DNA of 64,000 bases from Fomitopsis serialis. Taxonomy: Eukaryota > Basidiomycota > Agaricomycetes > Polyporales > Fomitopsidaceae. Under the pieces are notes generated by a model. That model was not told the origin of the DNA. It saw only the letters and a program-made list of their open reading frames with translations, and searched no databases. Both the position numbers and the translations under genes were made by a program. The first letter of the stretch is position 1. Every line of letters starts with the position of its first letter. This document shows positions 1 through 10,432 of this stretch, in pieces. The stretch is taken from positions 1-64,000 of the forward strand of contig NW_025955101.1 in NCBI RefSeq assembly GCF_022376445.1. Reading direction: 5' to 3'.

Positions 1-40
1 ACCGAACTGACCACTGACTGACCACTGTAAGTATTACCCG

Positions 41-1222
41 CTAGCTGCCAGTGCCCTCGGAACCTACTCCTATCACTCGCCAGATGACATTCCCGACAAC
101 ATCCACGCCGCATTCCTGAGCACGACCGCCTCTTCCGTCTCCGCGATGTCCCGCCGATCACACCCGTACCCTGCCGCGCGTCGATGATCTTCGTCACGAT
201 CGCTCCGTGAACTCGGGGTGCCCTGGACCGTGAATATCTGCACGTCCTCTGGCTTGAAGTCGTCCGGGTTGGCGGAGTCACGCAGACGACCATGCCCTGG
301 TTGGGCGTGATGCTGGTCGAGCCGAGGAGGTGGAATGAAGGCGGGACGGTGGGTACGTGTCACGGTGCATCTGGTGGATGTTCTGTGCGGCGCGGAGTGT
401 GAATTGGTGGTTGACAAGCAGAAGCCACTGGATGGGGACGTACCAGGCTAGCCGCACCGAAGAGCTTCTTGCCGATATCAGTGAGCTGTAGTTCTGTGAT
501 GCTGATTCCCAATTGCCAGTGGGAACGCATTCGCCCCTAGTGCGCGCGCTATGATTTGGTGGCCGAAACAAATACCTGGAATAATATAGCAAATTCAGAT
601 CGGTCGCGTGCATTATTCTCGAAGATTAGATGGATTTGCGCAGGGTGTCCGCTCGTCAGGGTCTGGTCGTCGCTCGAGGGTATAGCTACTCATAGATCTC
701 CATGGCAATGGATGCACCGTGGCCGGGTGGGCCATAGCTGCTGGTGACCTCATAAACCATGGTCAGCCAAGGACTTCATACGACCACTTACCAGCCGCTG
801 GTTTGACCCACAACGCGCTGCAGGAGATCGATGGTACCACCTGAGCGACCACCGAGCATCCTAACACGTACCACACTCCGAGAACGAGCGACGTACCGAT
901 CAACTTTATGTGCGGCTTGTTCGTGGCGACATCGCGGACATAATCACAAGTCGATTGATCCACTCGAGATTCTCGTACGCAGACGCCGCAGAACCGTCAG
1001 GATGATCGCGCGATAGTCGTCGATGTTCTCCGGGTATTGCAGGGCCTCGCGGACGTCATACGGGTCAAGCGAGTATTCCACATCTACCTCCGATGCCGGA
1101 AGAGACTTGCGGAGGAGTGTGCCGAAGATCGAGGTGTAGTCTCCATCGGTTGCTTGAACGGTGGCGATGGGCTTATCGCAGAGGAAGAGCGCGATGCGGA
1201 TGGGCGAAGTAGTAGATGTCAT
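41..1222 (-). pseudogene. Class I glutamine amidotransferase-like relic
   Basis: The minus-strand ATG at 1222 opens a clean first segment of about 75 residues (IRIALFLCDKPIA, then DDYRAIILT) typical of fungal GATase1-like proteins of the YLR126C type. After that the family blocks lie in different frames: YVRDVATNKPHIKLIG, then ICFGHQIIARALG (the nucleophile-Cys block, 540-580), then QMHRDTYPP (about 385) and PDDFKPEDVQIFTVQG (about 220-265). About eight separate one-base losses are needed to restore one frame, and the intron before the Cys block is swollen to roughly 430 bp. The stop expected in the restored frame is at 41-43. Order and spacing of blocks make the family assignment firm. It is almost surely non-functional unless the assembly is error-prone here. 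Confidence 0.8.
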
Positions 1223-1341
1223 GATAGATGCCAATCCTAGTCTGTATGAGTGTAAGTTGAGGGTCTGACGATGATGATATGGTTGTGAATCACATCGCAG
1301 CCGAATCATAATGAGGAAAACAAACTGAATCAGTACCAACG

Positions 1342-1405
1342 TAGTCTCCCCTTGGCAGACTCTAAAGAAGACCTCTTTGACGGAGGGAGTGAGTGCAGGG
1401 GACTA
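1342..1405. repeat. Short interspersed repeat, copy 1
   Basis: A 64-bp unit starting TAGTCTCCCC and ending GGGGACTA, so its ends form a short imperfect inverted repeat. Its first 47 bases are nearly identical to the 61-bp insertion at 14829-14889. No target-site duplication is visible here. It lies 120 bp upstream of the glutamine amidotransferase relic. Confidence 0.6.
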
Positions 1406-2036
1406 AAGTTATACTGAAGTACTGACTCGTCCTGAGGAATTATTCCGAGTCGATATCATCATCCCTGTGACGTGATATCACGTTCGAAGTACACACCGTT
1501 GCTTCGTCGTAAGGTTGGCTATACAACAGACTGCCAGGCGGATGCGCAGCGGTCGTATGCACACCTCCGCAGAGCCACGGGAGTCACAAGTGTGTGAGAT
1601 ATGTAATCAATGTAGAGGGTTGTAGTGATATTATGAGGTAGCGAAGGATGAAACGCGGACAACATCGCTCCTGTTTTGGAAAGTCCGACCAATGGATGTG
1701 GTCAGCGTGTTCGAACAGCAAGTAAGTACTTACTTACTTTACCTTTAAGCTTGGAAGCCAAGATGCTCACAGCTCAGTGCATATTTCCCGAGTCCGTGCG
1801 ACGCTGATCTTCCTGAGAACGTTTCAGCCGATCCCAATGACGGTTTGAATATGGCCTTCACAAAAACTTGAACTACCGAACGATGATCGTGAGTGCTTGA
1901 GCGCTTGGGCGTCACGGTGCCGCTGCCGGAGCGACTGCTCATCGTCATCTCTCCCAAGTCTCCAGCTCACAGCCATGTCCATAACATCCTACCTCCTCCT
2001 CGTCACCCACCACCATAGATACAGCTGACGTTGAAG
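1406..2036. other. Intergenic, no gene recognised
   Basis: No conserved reading frame seen on either strand. It holds the 5' region of the sucrase-ferredoxin-like gene. A small direct repeat (GTAAGTACTTACTTACTTT) sits at about 1721. Confidence 0.5.
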
Positions 2037-3014
2037 ATGTCGCGCTATACTCTAGTCCTGAATGTCTTGACTCGGCCGACCGGACGTCTTGCCCTTCGCG
2101 CTGAAGCGCGGTCATTCTCGACCACCCAGCCCCGCGCGACGCTAGCAGGTACCGTTCCGTACCACGAAAGCTACACATTCCTCCACACACACCAGCCGCC
2201 GTCCCAGTACCCTCCAAAGTCCAAGTCGCCGCTCTGGAGGAGGCTCACCCTCGAGGCGCGCGGTTGGGGCGGCCTCGTTAACTTCTCCTGGTCGCCGGAC
2301 CAGCCCGTGCATCCGCGGTACGCTGGGCTCGGCGAAGACAGTACAGAGGAGCTCTACTACGCCACGGCGTTCGCCGTCGACCGTGCACCGCTGTACATCC
2401 CGGAGGTATCCCTCGCGAACCTGGACGACGTCGCTGGTCAACTGAGCGAGCACGCACGGACCTCCCAGCTCGCACCGGAGACGGAGGAGGGCCAGATGGA
2501 CGAGGCATCTGAGGCTGCGGCGAAGCTGCACCTGTACGTATGCACCCACGGCCCCAGGGATTGCAGGTGCGGCGACACTGGCGGCGACGTTGCGAAGGCT
2601 TTACGCGAGGAGATCTCGAATCGGGAGTTGTGGGATCGCGTCTCGCTCGGGGAGGTCGCCCATGTGGGCGGACACAAGTGAGTCGCCCGTCACAGCCTGC
2701 CTCGCCCCCCTGCTGACACGTACATGAACTAGGTATGCTGCAAATGTGCTCGCCTTTCCATTCGGAGACTGGTAAGTGCACGCTGCATATTCTCCTCAAC
2801 CAGCCGTTAAGCAGTTCATGCCAGGTTCGGTACGGTACAGCCGGGAGACGTTCCGCAGATTCTTAGTGAATTGCTTGCGCGGCAAACGGAGCTTTCGACT
2901 GGTCAGTCCTCCGGTTCGCCTAGAGCACCAGCATTGCCGCTGTGCCCGCTCTTCTGGCGCGGTCGGATGGGACTGGACAAGGAGGGCCAACTCGAGCTCG
3001 CTGCCCGTAGTTAG
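2037..3014 (+). CDS. Sucrase/ferredoxin-like (AIM32-type) protein
   Basis: Predicted 289-residue protein from three exons: 2037-2677, 2733-2771 and 2825-3014. The start is the ATG at 2037; an in-frame TTG six bases earlier is not credible as a eukaryotic start. An Arg-rich N-terminus ending near RSFSTTQPRA looks like a mitochondrial presequence. The thioredoxin-like ferredoxin core shows YVCTHGPRDCRCGDTGG, VAHVGGHKYAANVLAFP and FGTVQP, the Cys/His blocks that bind a 2Fe-2S cluster in the family. The yeast homologue Aim32 is a mitochondrial redox protein; a mitochondrial role here is inferred. A dead inverted copy with the same intron positions lies at 14215-15175. Confidence 0.88.
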
Positions 3015-4925
3015 GGCGGAGGCGGCAGCTATCATTGTATCGTGGGGCAGCGCAATTGTACAATCGAACGCGATGCGAAGTCTCGGAAAGACGTTAGTAG
3101 GCGCGCTCGAGCCTGTCATGTCGTTCACCTGGATGCAGTGATGTTCTTCTTGCTGATACAGTACACGCTGTGGAGAACTTACAGATTCCTCTTGCTATGA
3201 TGGCCACTGTGCTGGCGCACCTACGACGAGCTGAAAGGCGGCTGACGGGTGTTCACTTCACTGACTGGCTATATGCGCCCACGTGACTGTGTGCAGTCGC
3301 GTCGGTGGCTGAGTGGACTTGGAGGCTTCGCTGCCGTTACTTACGCCTGCGGCCTGCCATGCGGGTCTACCACCGTCTCCACGTCCTCGTTCACGGGTCA
3401 CTCTTTAGGCTGAAAGGGCGAGCTCAAGAGTGTCAAAGCACTCAAAGTCCACAGAAAGCGGTGCACGAAGAACACAACCTTTCACTCAAAGCCTGTAGCC
3501 GCAAATCCGCTGTTTCCTGGGTCGGGCAGTGAAACACCCGCGGTACCGAGTAGCGGTATGTTGAGCTGTTTCCCACCGCGAGGTCATTTGTATTGATCGT
3601 ACTTGCAGTACTAGTTGCAACTGTACGATGCCACGGAACAATGTCATGCAAGATTGTATCTCCCAAGTCAATGAGACGCGCTGCAACCAAAAGCAGAGCA
3701 TATAAGTCCGGGCGTGTGCTCCGCTCGCCAGCGACGCTTGCGCGCGGCCGGCGAGGGCTTGAGCCTCGTCGCAGGCACCGCTCTGAGCCTGCCCGCACTG
3801 CGTAAGTGCCTGTAACTTCCCCGAGTGGTCTCTAGAAACATCATCTTCAAAGCGACGCCAAGAGGATCAATTCTCTGCGCATGTCTTGATAATTCTGGTA
3901 CGTTGTCGAGATCCAAAATGGCAACTCCGCAGGTACATACAATCTCACTTCTTGCAGTCTTCTCACTCTCTTTTGTTATCTCTGGAGCGAATACCGAGTC
4001 CAGAGTCTGACGGAGGTGAGCACTATTGACAACTAAATGCTTGTAAGATCATCATCCGGCACTTTTGCTGAATGCGGCATCGACCGTGTCTGGTTACATG
4101 ATGTCCCCAAAGTGAAAAGATTCTCCCTGGTTTGTGCCCAGGTTCGCGCCTTTCCGGCCTTTTCACAGTGCTCCTGTTGCCGACGATTCTCCAGTACAAC
4201 CAGGTAGGTTACAGCTGGAGGCCTCAGTGTGCAGTCCGGTTACAACTGTTATCTGTGCCGGTGGCCACTTGGCTCAGACTTGGCCTGCCAGTACCTGCTT
4301 TACAAGCCTCTGCAGCGATAGGGCAGCGTTCTCCCAGCGAGCGACTCCTCTCGGGGGAGGAAAATTTACAACGCCACTGAGCGGGAGAACGGTTAAGAGA
4401 TTTGGAGATCGATCGTGCGGATCGCGCCCCCGCTTTCCCTGATCAGGAAGCGCTTGCGGGGCGCCTTCCCCCACACCACCTCGGATGTGGCCGCTTTACG
4501 CCCGCTGCTCTCAGTTCAGTGAACAGCTTGGATTCGGTATGGCCCACTGTTCCTCCCTCTACTACCCTTGGGTCGCTATGTTTCTTCGGAGACACCGCCA
4601 CCTACTCATCATTGCAGCCGTTACCCGTAGGATGAACCATGTCCTTATCAACCTCCTCCGTGTCCTCGAGATAAGTCAGCGCCATAGCCAATGGACGTGG
4701 GGACGCGGGCTTCCGATAGGGCGAGGAGGGCCCTGAACACCGGAAGGCGCTGGAGTGCTGATGGCTCGGAAGCTCTGCTATAAATTCTCGTACAGACGTC
4801 AACTTGCTTGACGCTTCTCGCCAGCCCCGCATCGACTTCTTTGCTGAAGTCACGAGAGTATCAGCACCTGAGCTGCCCTGTTCGACTCTAGAGACGTGCT
4901 AGCTTCCATCTTTGTTAACACAGCC
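3015..4925. other. Long intergenic region upstream of the urea transporter
   Basis: About 1.9 kb with no coding sequence I can recognise on either strand. Short open frames here lack family motifs. The right end is the promoter region of the transporter gene and contains paired GATA sites. Confidence 0.5.
4644..4675. promoter_or_regulatory. Inverted pair of GATAAG sites before the urea transporter
   Basis: CTTATC at 4644-4649 and GATAAG at 4670-4675 face each other about 250-280 bp before the transporter ATG. Paired GATA sites are the classical binding signature of nitrogen-catabolite GATA factors (AreA/NIT2/Gln3), which control DUR3-type genes in other fungi. Function here is inferred from motif and neighbour only. 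Confidence 0.45.
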
Positions 4926-7464
4926 ATGTCGTCCAGCCCAGTACTCCCGCAAGGCGCGGGCTACGGTGTCGGTGAGTGGTAGACTTATGTCTTGTTGACG
5001 AGAACGCGTTCTGATACGCCGTACAGTGGTCGGAATCGGCCTGTTCTTCAGCGTCTTCATGGTTGGTTTGACAGCCATCCAAGCGCGATACACGGGATTC
5101 TCGCCGAAGAACTCTGAAGAGTTCAACAGCGCCTCTAGGAGCGTCAAACCTGGTTTGATCGCATCTGGTATCGTATCTGCCTGGACATGGGCGGCGACAT
5201 TGGTACGAACGATCCTCATGCTGCCTTAATCAATGATTGAACGGATCGAAATTCTCAGTTGCAATCGAGTGCTGTTGCCTACCAGTACGGTATATCCGGT
5301 CCATGGTGGTACGGCGCAGGTGCTACGGTCCAAATTCTACTCTTTGCCCAGGTAGGTCGTGTGACAAGTCTACACTTACTTGAGTGGTTCTGACGGCTGC
5401 ATCAAGCTCGCAGCGAAGCTGAAACTTAACGCGCCACACGCGCACACATGGCTCGAGATTGTCTACGCTCGCTGGGGCACCACTGCGCACCTCGTCTTCA
5501 TGTTTTTCGGCCTGGCGACAAACGTCATCGTCTCGTCCATGCTTATCCTGGGTGGGTCAGCTACCGTGACATCGCTCACTGGGATGAACACGCTTGCGGT
5601 AAGTCCTCCGCTATGTGTTCCACCCACCTTGCCCGCTGATTGAACACCCTCAAGGCCTGTTTCCTAATCCCAGTCGGCGTTGCCATCTACGTCGTGGTCG
5701 GCGGCATGCGTGCCACGCTCCTCTGCGACTACACGCACACCTCCGTGCTCTTTGCCATCATCTTCGTCTTCGTCTTCACCGTCTACGCGACCTCAGACAA
5801 AATTGGCTCCTTCTCCACCATGCACGCTCTCCTGGCGAAGGCCGCCGTGGAGGCACCGGTCTCAGGCAACGCGCATGGGTCATACCTGACGATGCGCAGC
5901 AAGGACGGGCTGATCTTCGGTGTGATCAACGTCATTGGTAACTTCGCGACGGTCTTCCAGGACCAGGCATACTGGCAGCGTGCGATCGCGAGCCGACCGG
6001 CGACTTGCGTTAAGGCATACTTGCTCGGCGGTCTCGCTTGGTCAGTCTGTTCCTCCAGAACGAGCGCTCCTGGTGCTTACTAGACATCTCGCAGGTTCGC
6101 CATTCCTTTCATGTTCTCCACGACGCTCGGTCTCTCCGCCGTTGCGCTCAAGGGCGACCCGGCCATGATACCTCTGTCCGCAGCAGACATTGGTGCGGGT
6201 CTACCCGCTTCTGCGGCGGCGGCTGCACTCTTGGGCAAGTCGGGTGCCGCGGCGCTGCTCATTGTGCTTTTCTTGGCCGTCACGTCTGCGACCTCCGCTG
6301 AGCTCATCGCCGTCTCTGCACTCTTGACGTACGACGTCTACAAAAGGTATATCAACCCGCAGGCGACTGAGGCGCAGATCCTGCGCGTCTCGCATGGGAT
6401 GGTAAGCCGTCTTGCTCGGTATCGTCTCCCTGAGCAGCGCTGATGGATGCATGCAGGTTGTCCTCTTCGCCATCGTTATGGGAATCCTTGGCTTGATCTT
6501 TTATTACATCGGGATTTCCATGGGCTGGCTGTACGACTTCATGGGCGTAGTCCTCGGCGCTGCCGTCGTCCCGATTGCATGCTGCATCACTTGGCGCAAG
6601 GCGAACAAGTGGGGCTGCATTGCCGGTGCGCTCATTGGCTTCTGGTGTGGTGTCATCGCGTGGCTCGTCACGACTTCGACGCTCAACGACGGAGTTATCA
6701 ACGCCACGGTCAGTCACCCTCCGTTGCCCTCCAGCGATGCTATTTATTGACTCTTGATCCGCAGACGACTTTTGGGAACTACGAGATGTTGGCGGGTAAC
6801 CTGGCCTCGATCGGGATGGGCGGTATCATTGCTGTGACGACGTCCCTCATCTGGCCAGACGACTTCAACTTCGACGCCACGCGCGCGATCAACACGCCTT
6901 CGCTCTCCCAGACGGAGAAGGACAGCGTCGACCATGAGCCAGAGGAGTACATCGATGAGAAGAAGCGCGTTGCCAGCGAGGTGTCGACCGAGCCTGTCGT
7001 GAACTCGACGGAGGCGGCAATGGTGGAAGAGGCGCATGAGCTTGACCCCGTTGCCCTCAAGAAGGCGTACAAGCTTGCCGCGCGGTCCTCGATCGCTTTG
7101 GTACGTGGCTTTACTACTTGTCTATCTTCCTTTCGGCGATGCTGATCATTCCTCCCGCAGACGCTGATTATGCTGATCATCATTCCGCTGCCCCTCTTCT
7201 TTGCGCAGACGATCTACGGCGTGCGCGGCCTCACAGCGTGGGTCGTCATCGGGATGATCTGGACATTCTGCTCCGCCATCTCTGTCGTGCTATATCCGCT
7301 CTACGAGTCGCGTGCAGCTATGGGTTTGATCGTCAAGGGGATGACGAAGGTTAGCAGTGTTGCGATTTGCACTCTCCGCTGGTGTTGATCATGCCTTGCA
7401 GGATATCTTCCTGAGAGGAAGCGGGAAATTCAAGCACCCCACACAGACGACGCCCGACGCATGA
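4926..7464 (+). CDS. DUR3: Urea active transporter, DUR3 type (sodium:solute symporter family)
   Basis: A protein of about 690 residues from roughly nine exons, beginning [15 protein letters not shown] (exon 1, 4926-4971; exon 2 from 5027) and ending at the TGA at 7462-7464. Hydrophobic segments run through the whole chain, as expected for the ~15-helix SSF fold. Family-typical stretches include [53 protein letters not shown] and [17 protein letters not shown] charged cytosolic segment ([10 protein letters not shown] to [13 protein letters not shown], about 6860-7060) precedes the last two helices. Known members import urea, and some polyamines, across the plasma membrane with protons. The GATA pair upstream fits nitrogen control. 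All splice joints stay in frame, so the gene looks intact. Confidence 0.93.
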
Positions 7465-8632
7465 ATTGCATGGATGATGATGAGGATACGGAGTGTATTA
7501 CTTTATTATGACACTTACCTTCGCACTGTATAAATCTGTAGAGCCGCTTCCATTGGAAGCATGTTAGACATAGAGGAAAACGTACATATCGTGCTGCAAT
7601 TAGCAACAAGTGTGCTTCAGCTGGACTGAAGCGTGTGCGCGTGTTGCACGTGATCGTGTTCCGGCGGCAATAGCCGAGAGGCCCGGTTGTCCTTGTCCGA
7701 TCGTCGTCCTCTTCCGGTCCTCAACTCTCTTCCATCCTCCAACATCCCATGTGAAGGCTTATACTTTCCGTTCAACGGTGTTATAGATATAACGGTGTGC
7801 ATCTTCTTACGTCCACTGTAGAGACAGTGATCGAATTTTAAGCATGACTAGCTGCGCGTCCGACGTCGAGACTCGAAATACGTCTCGCAAGATCAATTGC
7901 GAGCTCTTAATTGATAGATACTCTTTCTCATCAATCTTACTCAAGCCTCGCCTTGGACGCCTTCAGTGCCCATGACGTGTTCTGGGGCGCATATAGTCAC
8001 CTTTCAGCTCGGGCGTAGCAAGGCGCTCCGGTTGACGCGGTGCATGTATTGCCTACGACAGCGTCGCGGACGTGTGGACCGCATATCGATGTGGGTCGCT
8101 CACATAGCGCATCTGATGACTAGGTGTGGCTACGGCGCACCGCTCGCCATCGCTCTTGCTGCGACGGAATGAAATACTACACACCGACCGGCGCTCCAAC
8201 GCGGTCCAGAGGCTGAAAGTGCCCTAAATAGCAGGTCCCTGTCTCTCACCGTACCCGCTGTTGGCCAGGGCTTCAAGCACCCAAGGACTGATCACCAGCC
8301 TTGCACTAGCCCTTTGACGCGCTCATCGCAGCCACGTCGGGCCCATCTGCGTGTGCCAATAAACAACATACCCAGGGTCCCCGGTTTCGACCCGTTGAAA
8401 TCGATATCCTCGCCTTCCGATGACTCGAGGCGCACTGGTTTCTCGAATTACCCTCCGGCAGCCGCCTAATTGATGCAAATCCCCTTGATTCACGGTGATT
8501 CTTGCGCTGCTAGTCGGCTGCCCGAACGTGAGTTCGCGATGTATTTCTAATACATGACTCGTCGAAGGTCTATATAATGCTGCTGAAACGTTCTCTGGAT
8601 GCAGAGACGACCTAGCTTTTCATAAGACGATC
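7465..8632. other. Intergenic
   Basis: About 1.2 kb covering the 3' flank of the transporter gene and the promoter of the DUF1348 gene. No conserved coding sequence seen on either strand. Confidence 0.5.
8571..8578 (+). promoter_or_regulatory. TATA box of the DUF1348 gene
   Basis: TATATAAT lies 55-62 bp before the ATG at 8633, the usual distance for a short-leader fungal promoter. Confidence 0.6.
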
Positions 8633-9286
8633 ATGTTCGCCATCAAGCCTCCCTTCACCGCGGAGACGGCCCTTCAGAAGGTCAAGGTCGCGCAACGCCT
8701 TTGGAACACCCGTGACCCCCAGCGCGTCTCGCAGGCGTATACGGTCGGTCGAGCTTCCTGCAGCGGAATATGTGTGACTAATCGGTCCATCGATGAAGCC
8801 GGATACGATTTGGAGGAACCGCGACCAATTCATGAAGGGAAGGGACGAGGTGGTCCAGTTCCTCACCAAGAAATGGGAGAAGGAGAATGGGTACCGACTG
8901 AGGAAGGAGTTGTTCGCATTCAAGGATAACAAGATCGCAGTGCAGGTGGGTGTATAGCCGGATTGAGATGCGCCCACGACGAATGCTTGCTAATGACTTC
9001 GCCATGGCAGTTCTTCTACGAATGGTTCGAGCTCAAGCAGGATAGCTCGAAGCAGTGGTACCGATGCTACGGCTTGGAGGTAAGCTAGCTGCATGAGTCG
9101 GCGCCATGCTTCTGTCAATATCCGAGCTAACTCATGCAATGTTAGGACTGGACGTACAATGATGCCGGACTAATGCGCAAGCGTCAGATGAGCGGAAACG
9201 ACGTGCCGATTACCGAAGAGGAGCGTTGGTTCAAGGAGGACGTCGCTGACGAGGATTCCGTCGAGATCTCTGAGAAGCATTTGTGA
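8633..9286 (+). CDS. SnoaL-like / NTF2-fold protein, DUF1348 family
   Basis: Four exons (8633-8743, 8799-8945, 9011-9079, 9146-9286) sum to 468 bases, giving 155 residues. The chain matches DUF1348 proteins end to end: [75 protein letters not shown] and [15 protein letters not shown]. These are small cytosolic NTF2-fold (cone-shaped) proteins; members are often annotated as nuclear transport factor 2 family but no catalytic role is established. The length is normal for the family and no break is visible. The first intron uses the less usual donor GTCGGT and contains CTAAT as a likely branch point. Confidence 0.9.
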
Positions 9287-10432
9287 TTTGTATTCTAAGG
9301 AGAATGCATGACTGACTGTACCACGGACAGCTACGCCCGTAGATCAGCATGCCTTTCGGGTTCGCAACGAAGGACGTTGCATTTAGGCTTCAATGCGCCT
9401 GAAATTTGAACGCGCCGACGTCGGCCCTCCGCCTAGGAAGCATCAAGCCAGGGACGTCAAGATTGCTCTCATGTCCGCGACACGTCCGCTCCTACCGAGG
9501 CTCGCTTGCTTCCCGATTACGAGTTGTATGATCTCGGAACACTTTGGTGGCGGCCCGCCGGGTCACATTAAACCGCGGCGTGGGATGCAATAATCGACGT
9601 GACGTGAGGTGCGATCTACCAGCAGTCGTGTGCAGTGGTATGACGAGCAGAAAGGGTCCCTGCTCGTTATGCCAACGTTGTTCTCCCCCCTGGACTATGC
9701 TGCATTGCGCAAGAAGGTACCTTCTTGATTGGGATGTTCCTTTCAAGTTAAACTCTGGCACACGTGCCGGGGATGATGCTGATGTCAACTCCGCCGACCT
9801 TCTTGGACTTCGCTGTCAGGAGAATGCGTCCGCGATGCATCTGCATGAGCCAATTCTCTCACCGGTTTCTCTCGCAGGTTCTCTCCCAAATCTGCACTGT
9901 CAAGGCCGGATGCATCCCGTCTCTGCTGCAGCGGGATTCGCGCGAGTTGTCATGACGCTCGCCGCACGCTCGCCTCCGGAGCGCTGCCGTGGCGTGGCGG
10001 TCGAGGTACGCCATGCCAGCGCGTTTCATTAAATGGGTAGCGTTGACGCCCAATCTACAGAAATTTAAGCCGTTGCCGAAGACGTACAACGCGACCCAAT
10101 CCCGGAGGTCTGGACGCCCGGGCTAGTATAAAGCACCGTACGCCTTGCCGCTCGTCCTATAACATATCCGGCCTTCTTTCTGCGGCATCTCCCATCCCCC
10201 ATGTAAGTCTGTATTGGTGTCTACTGGAAGCTCTGATTCTCAGCTGCACGTATCAGATCGAAATACCCACACATTCGTTCACGCCCCATACCCACCTGGG
10301 ATAAGTGCGTCCGGCCCTCCTCATCGGCCGCCTGAGATCTCATTCGTCGACCTGACGCATATATACTCCGGCCCCTCGTCTGCTCGTCTTCTTCCCCAGA
10401 CCACACTCCTTCGATAACTTAACTATCTAACC
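9287..10432. other. Intergenic
   Basis: About 1.15 kb between the DUF1348 gene and the P450 gene. Open frames here show no family motif. A TATAAAG at 10127-10133 is probably too far upstream to serve the P450; the nearer ATATATA at 10359 is a better candidate. Confidence 0.45.
10359..10365 (+). promoter_or_regulatory. TATA box of the P450 gene
   Basis: ATATATA ends 68 bp before the ATG at 10433. Confidence 0.5.
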
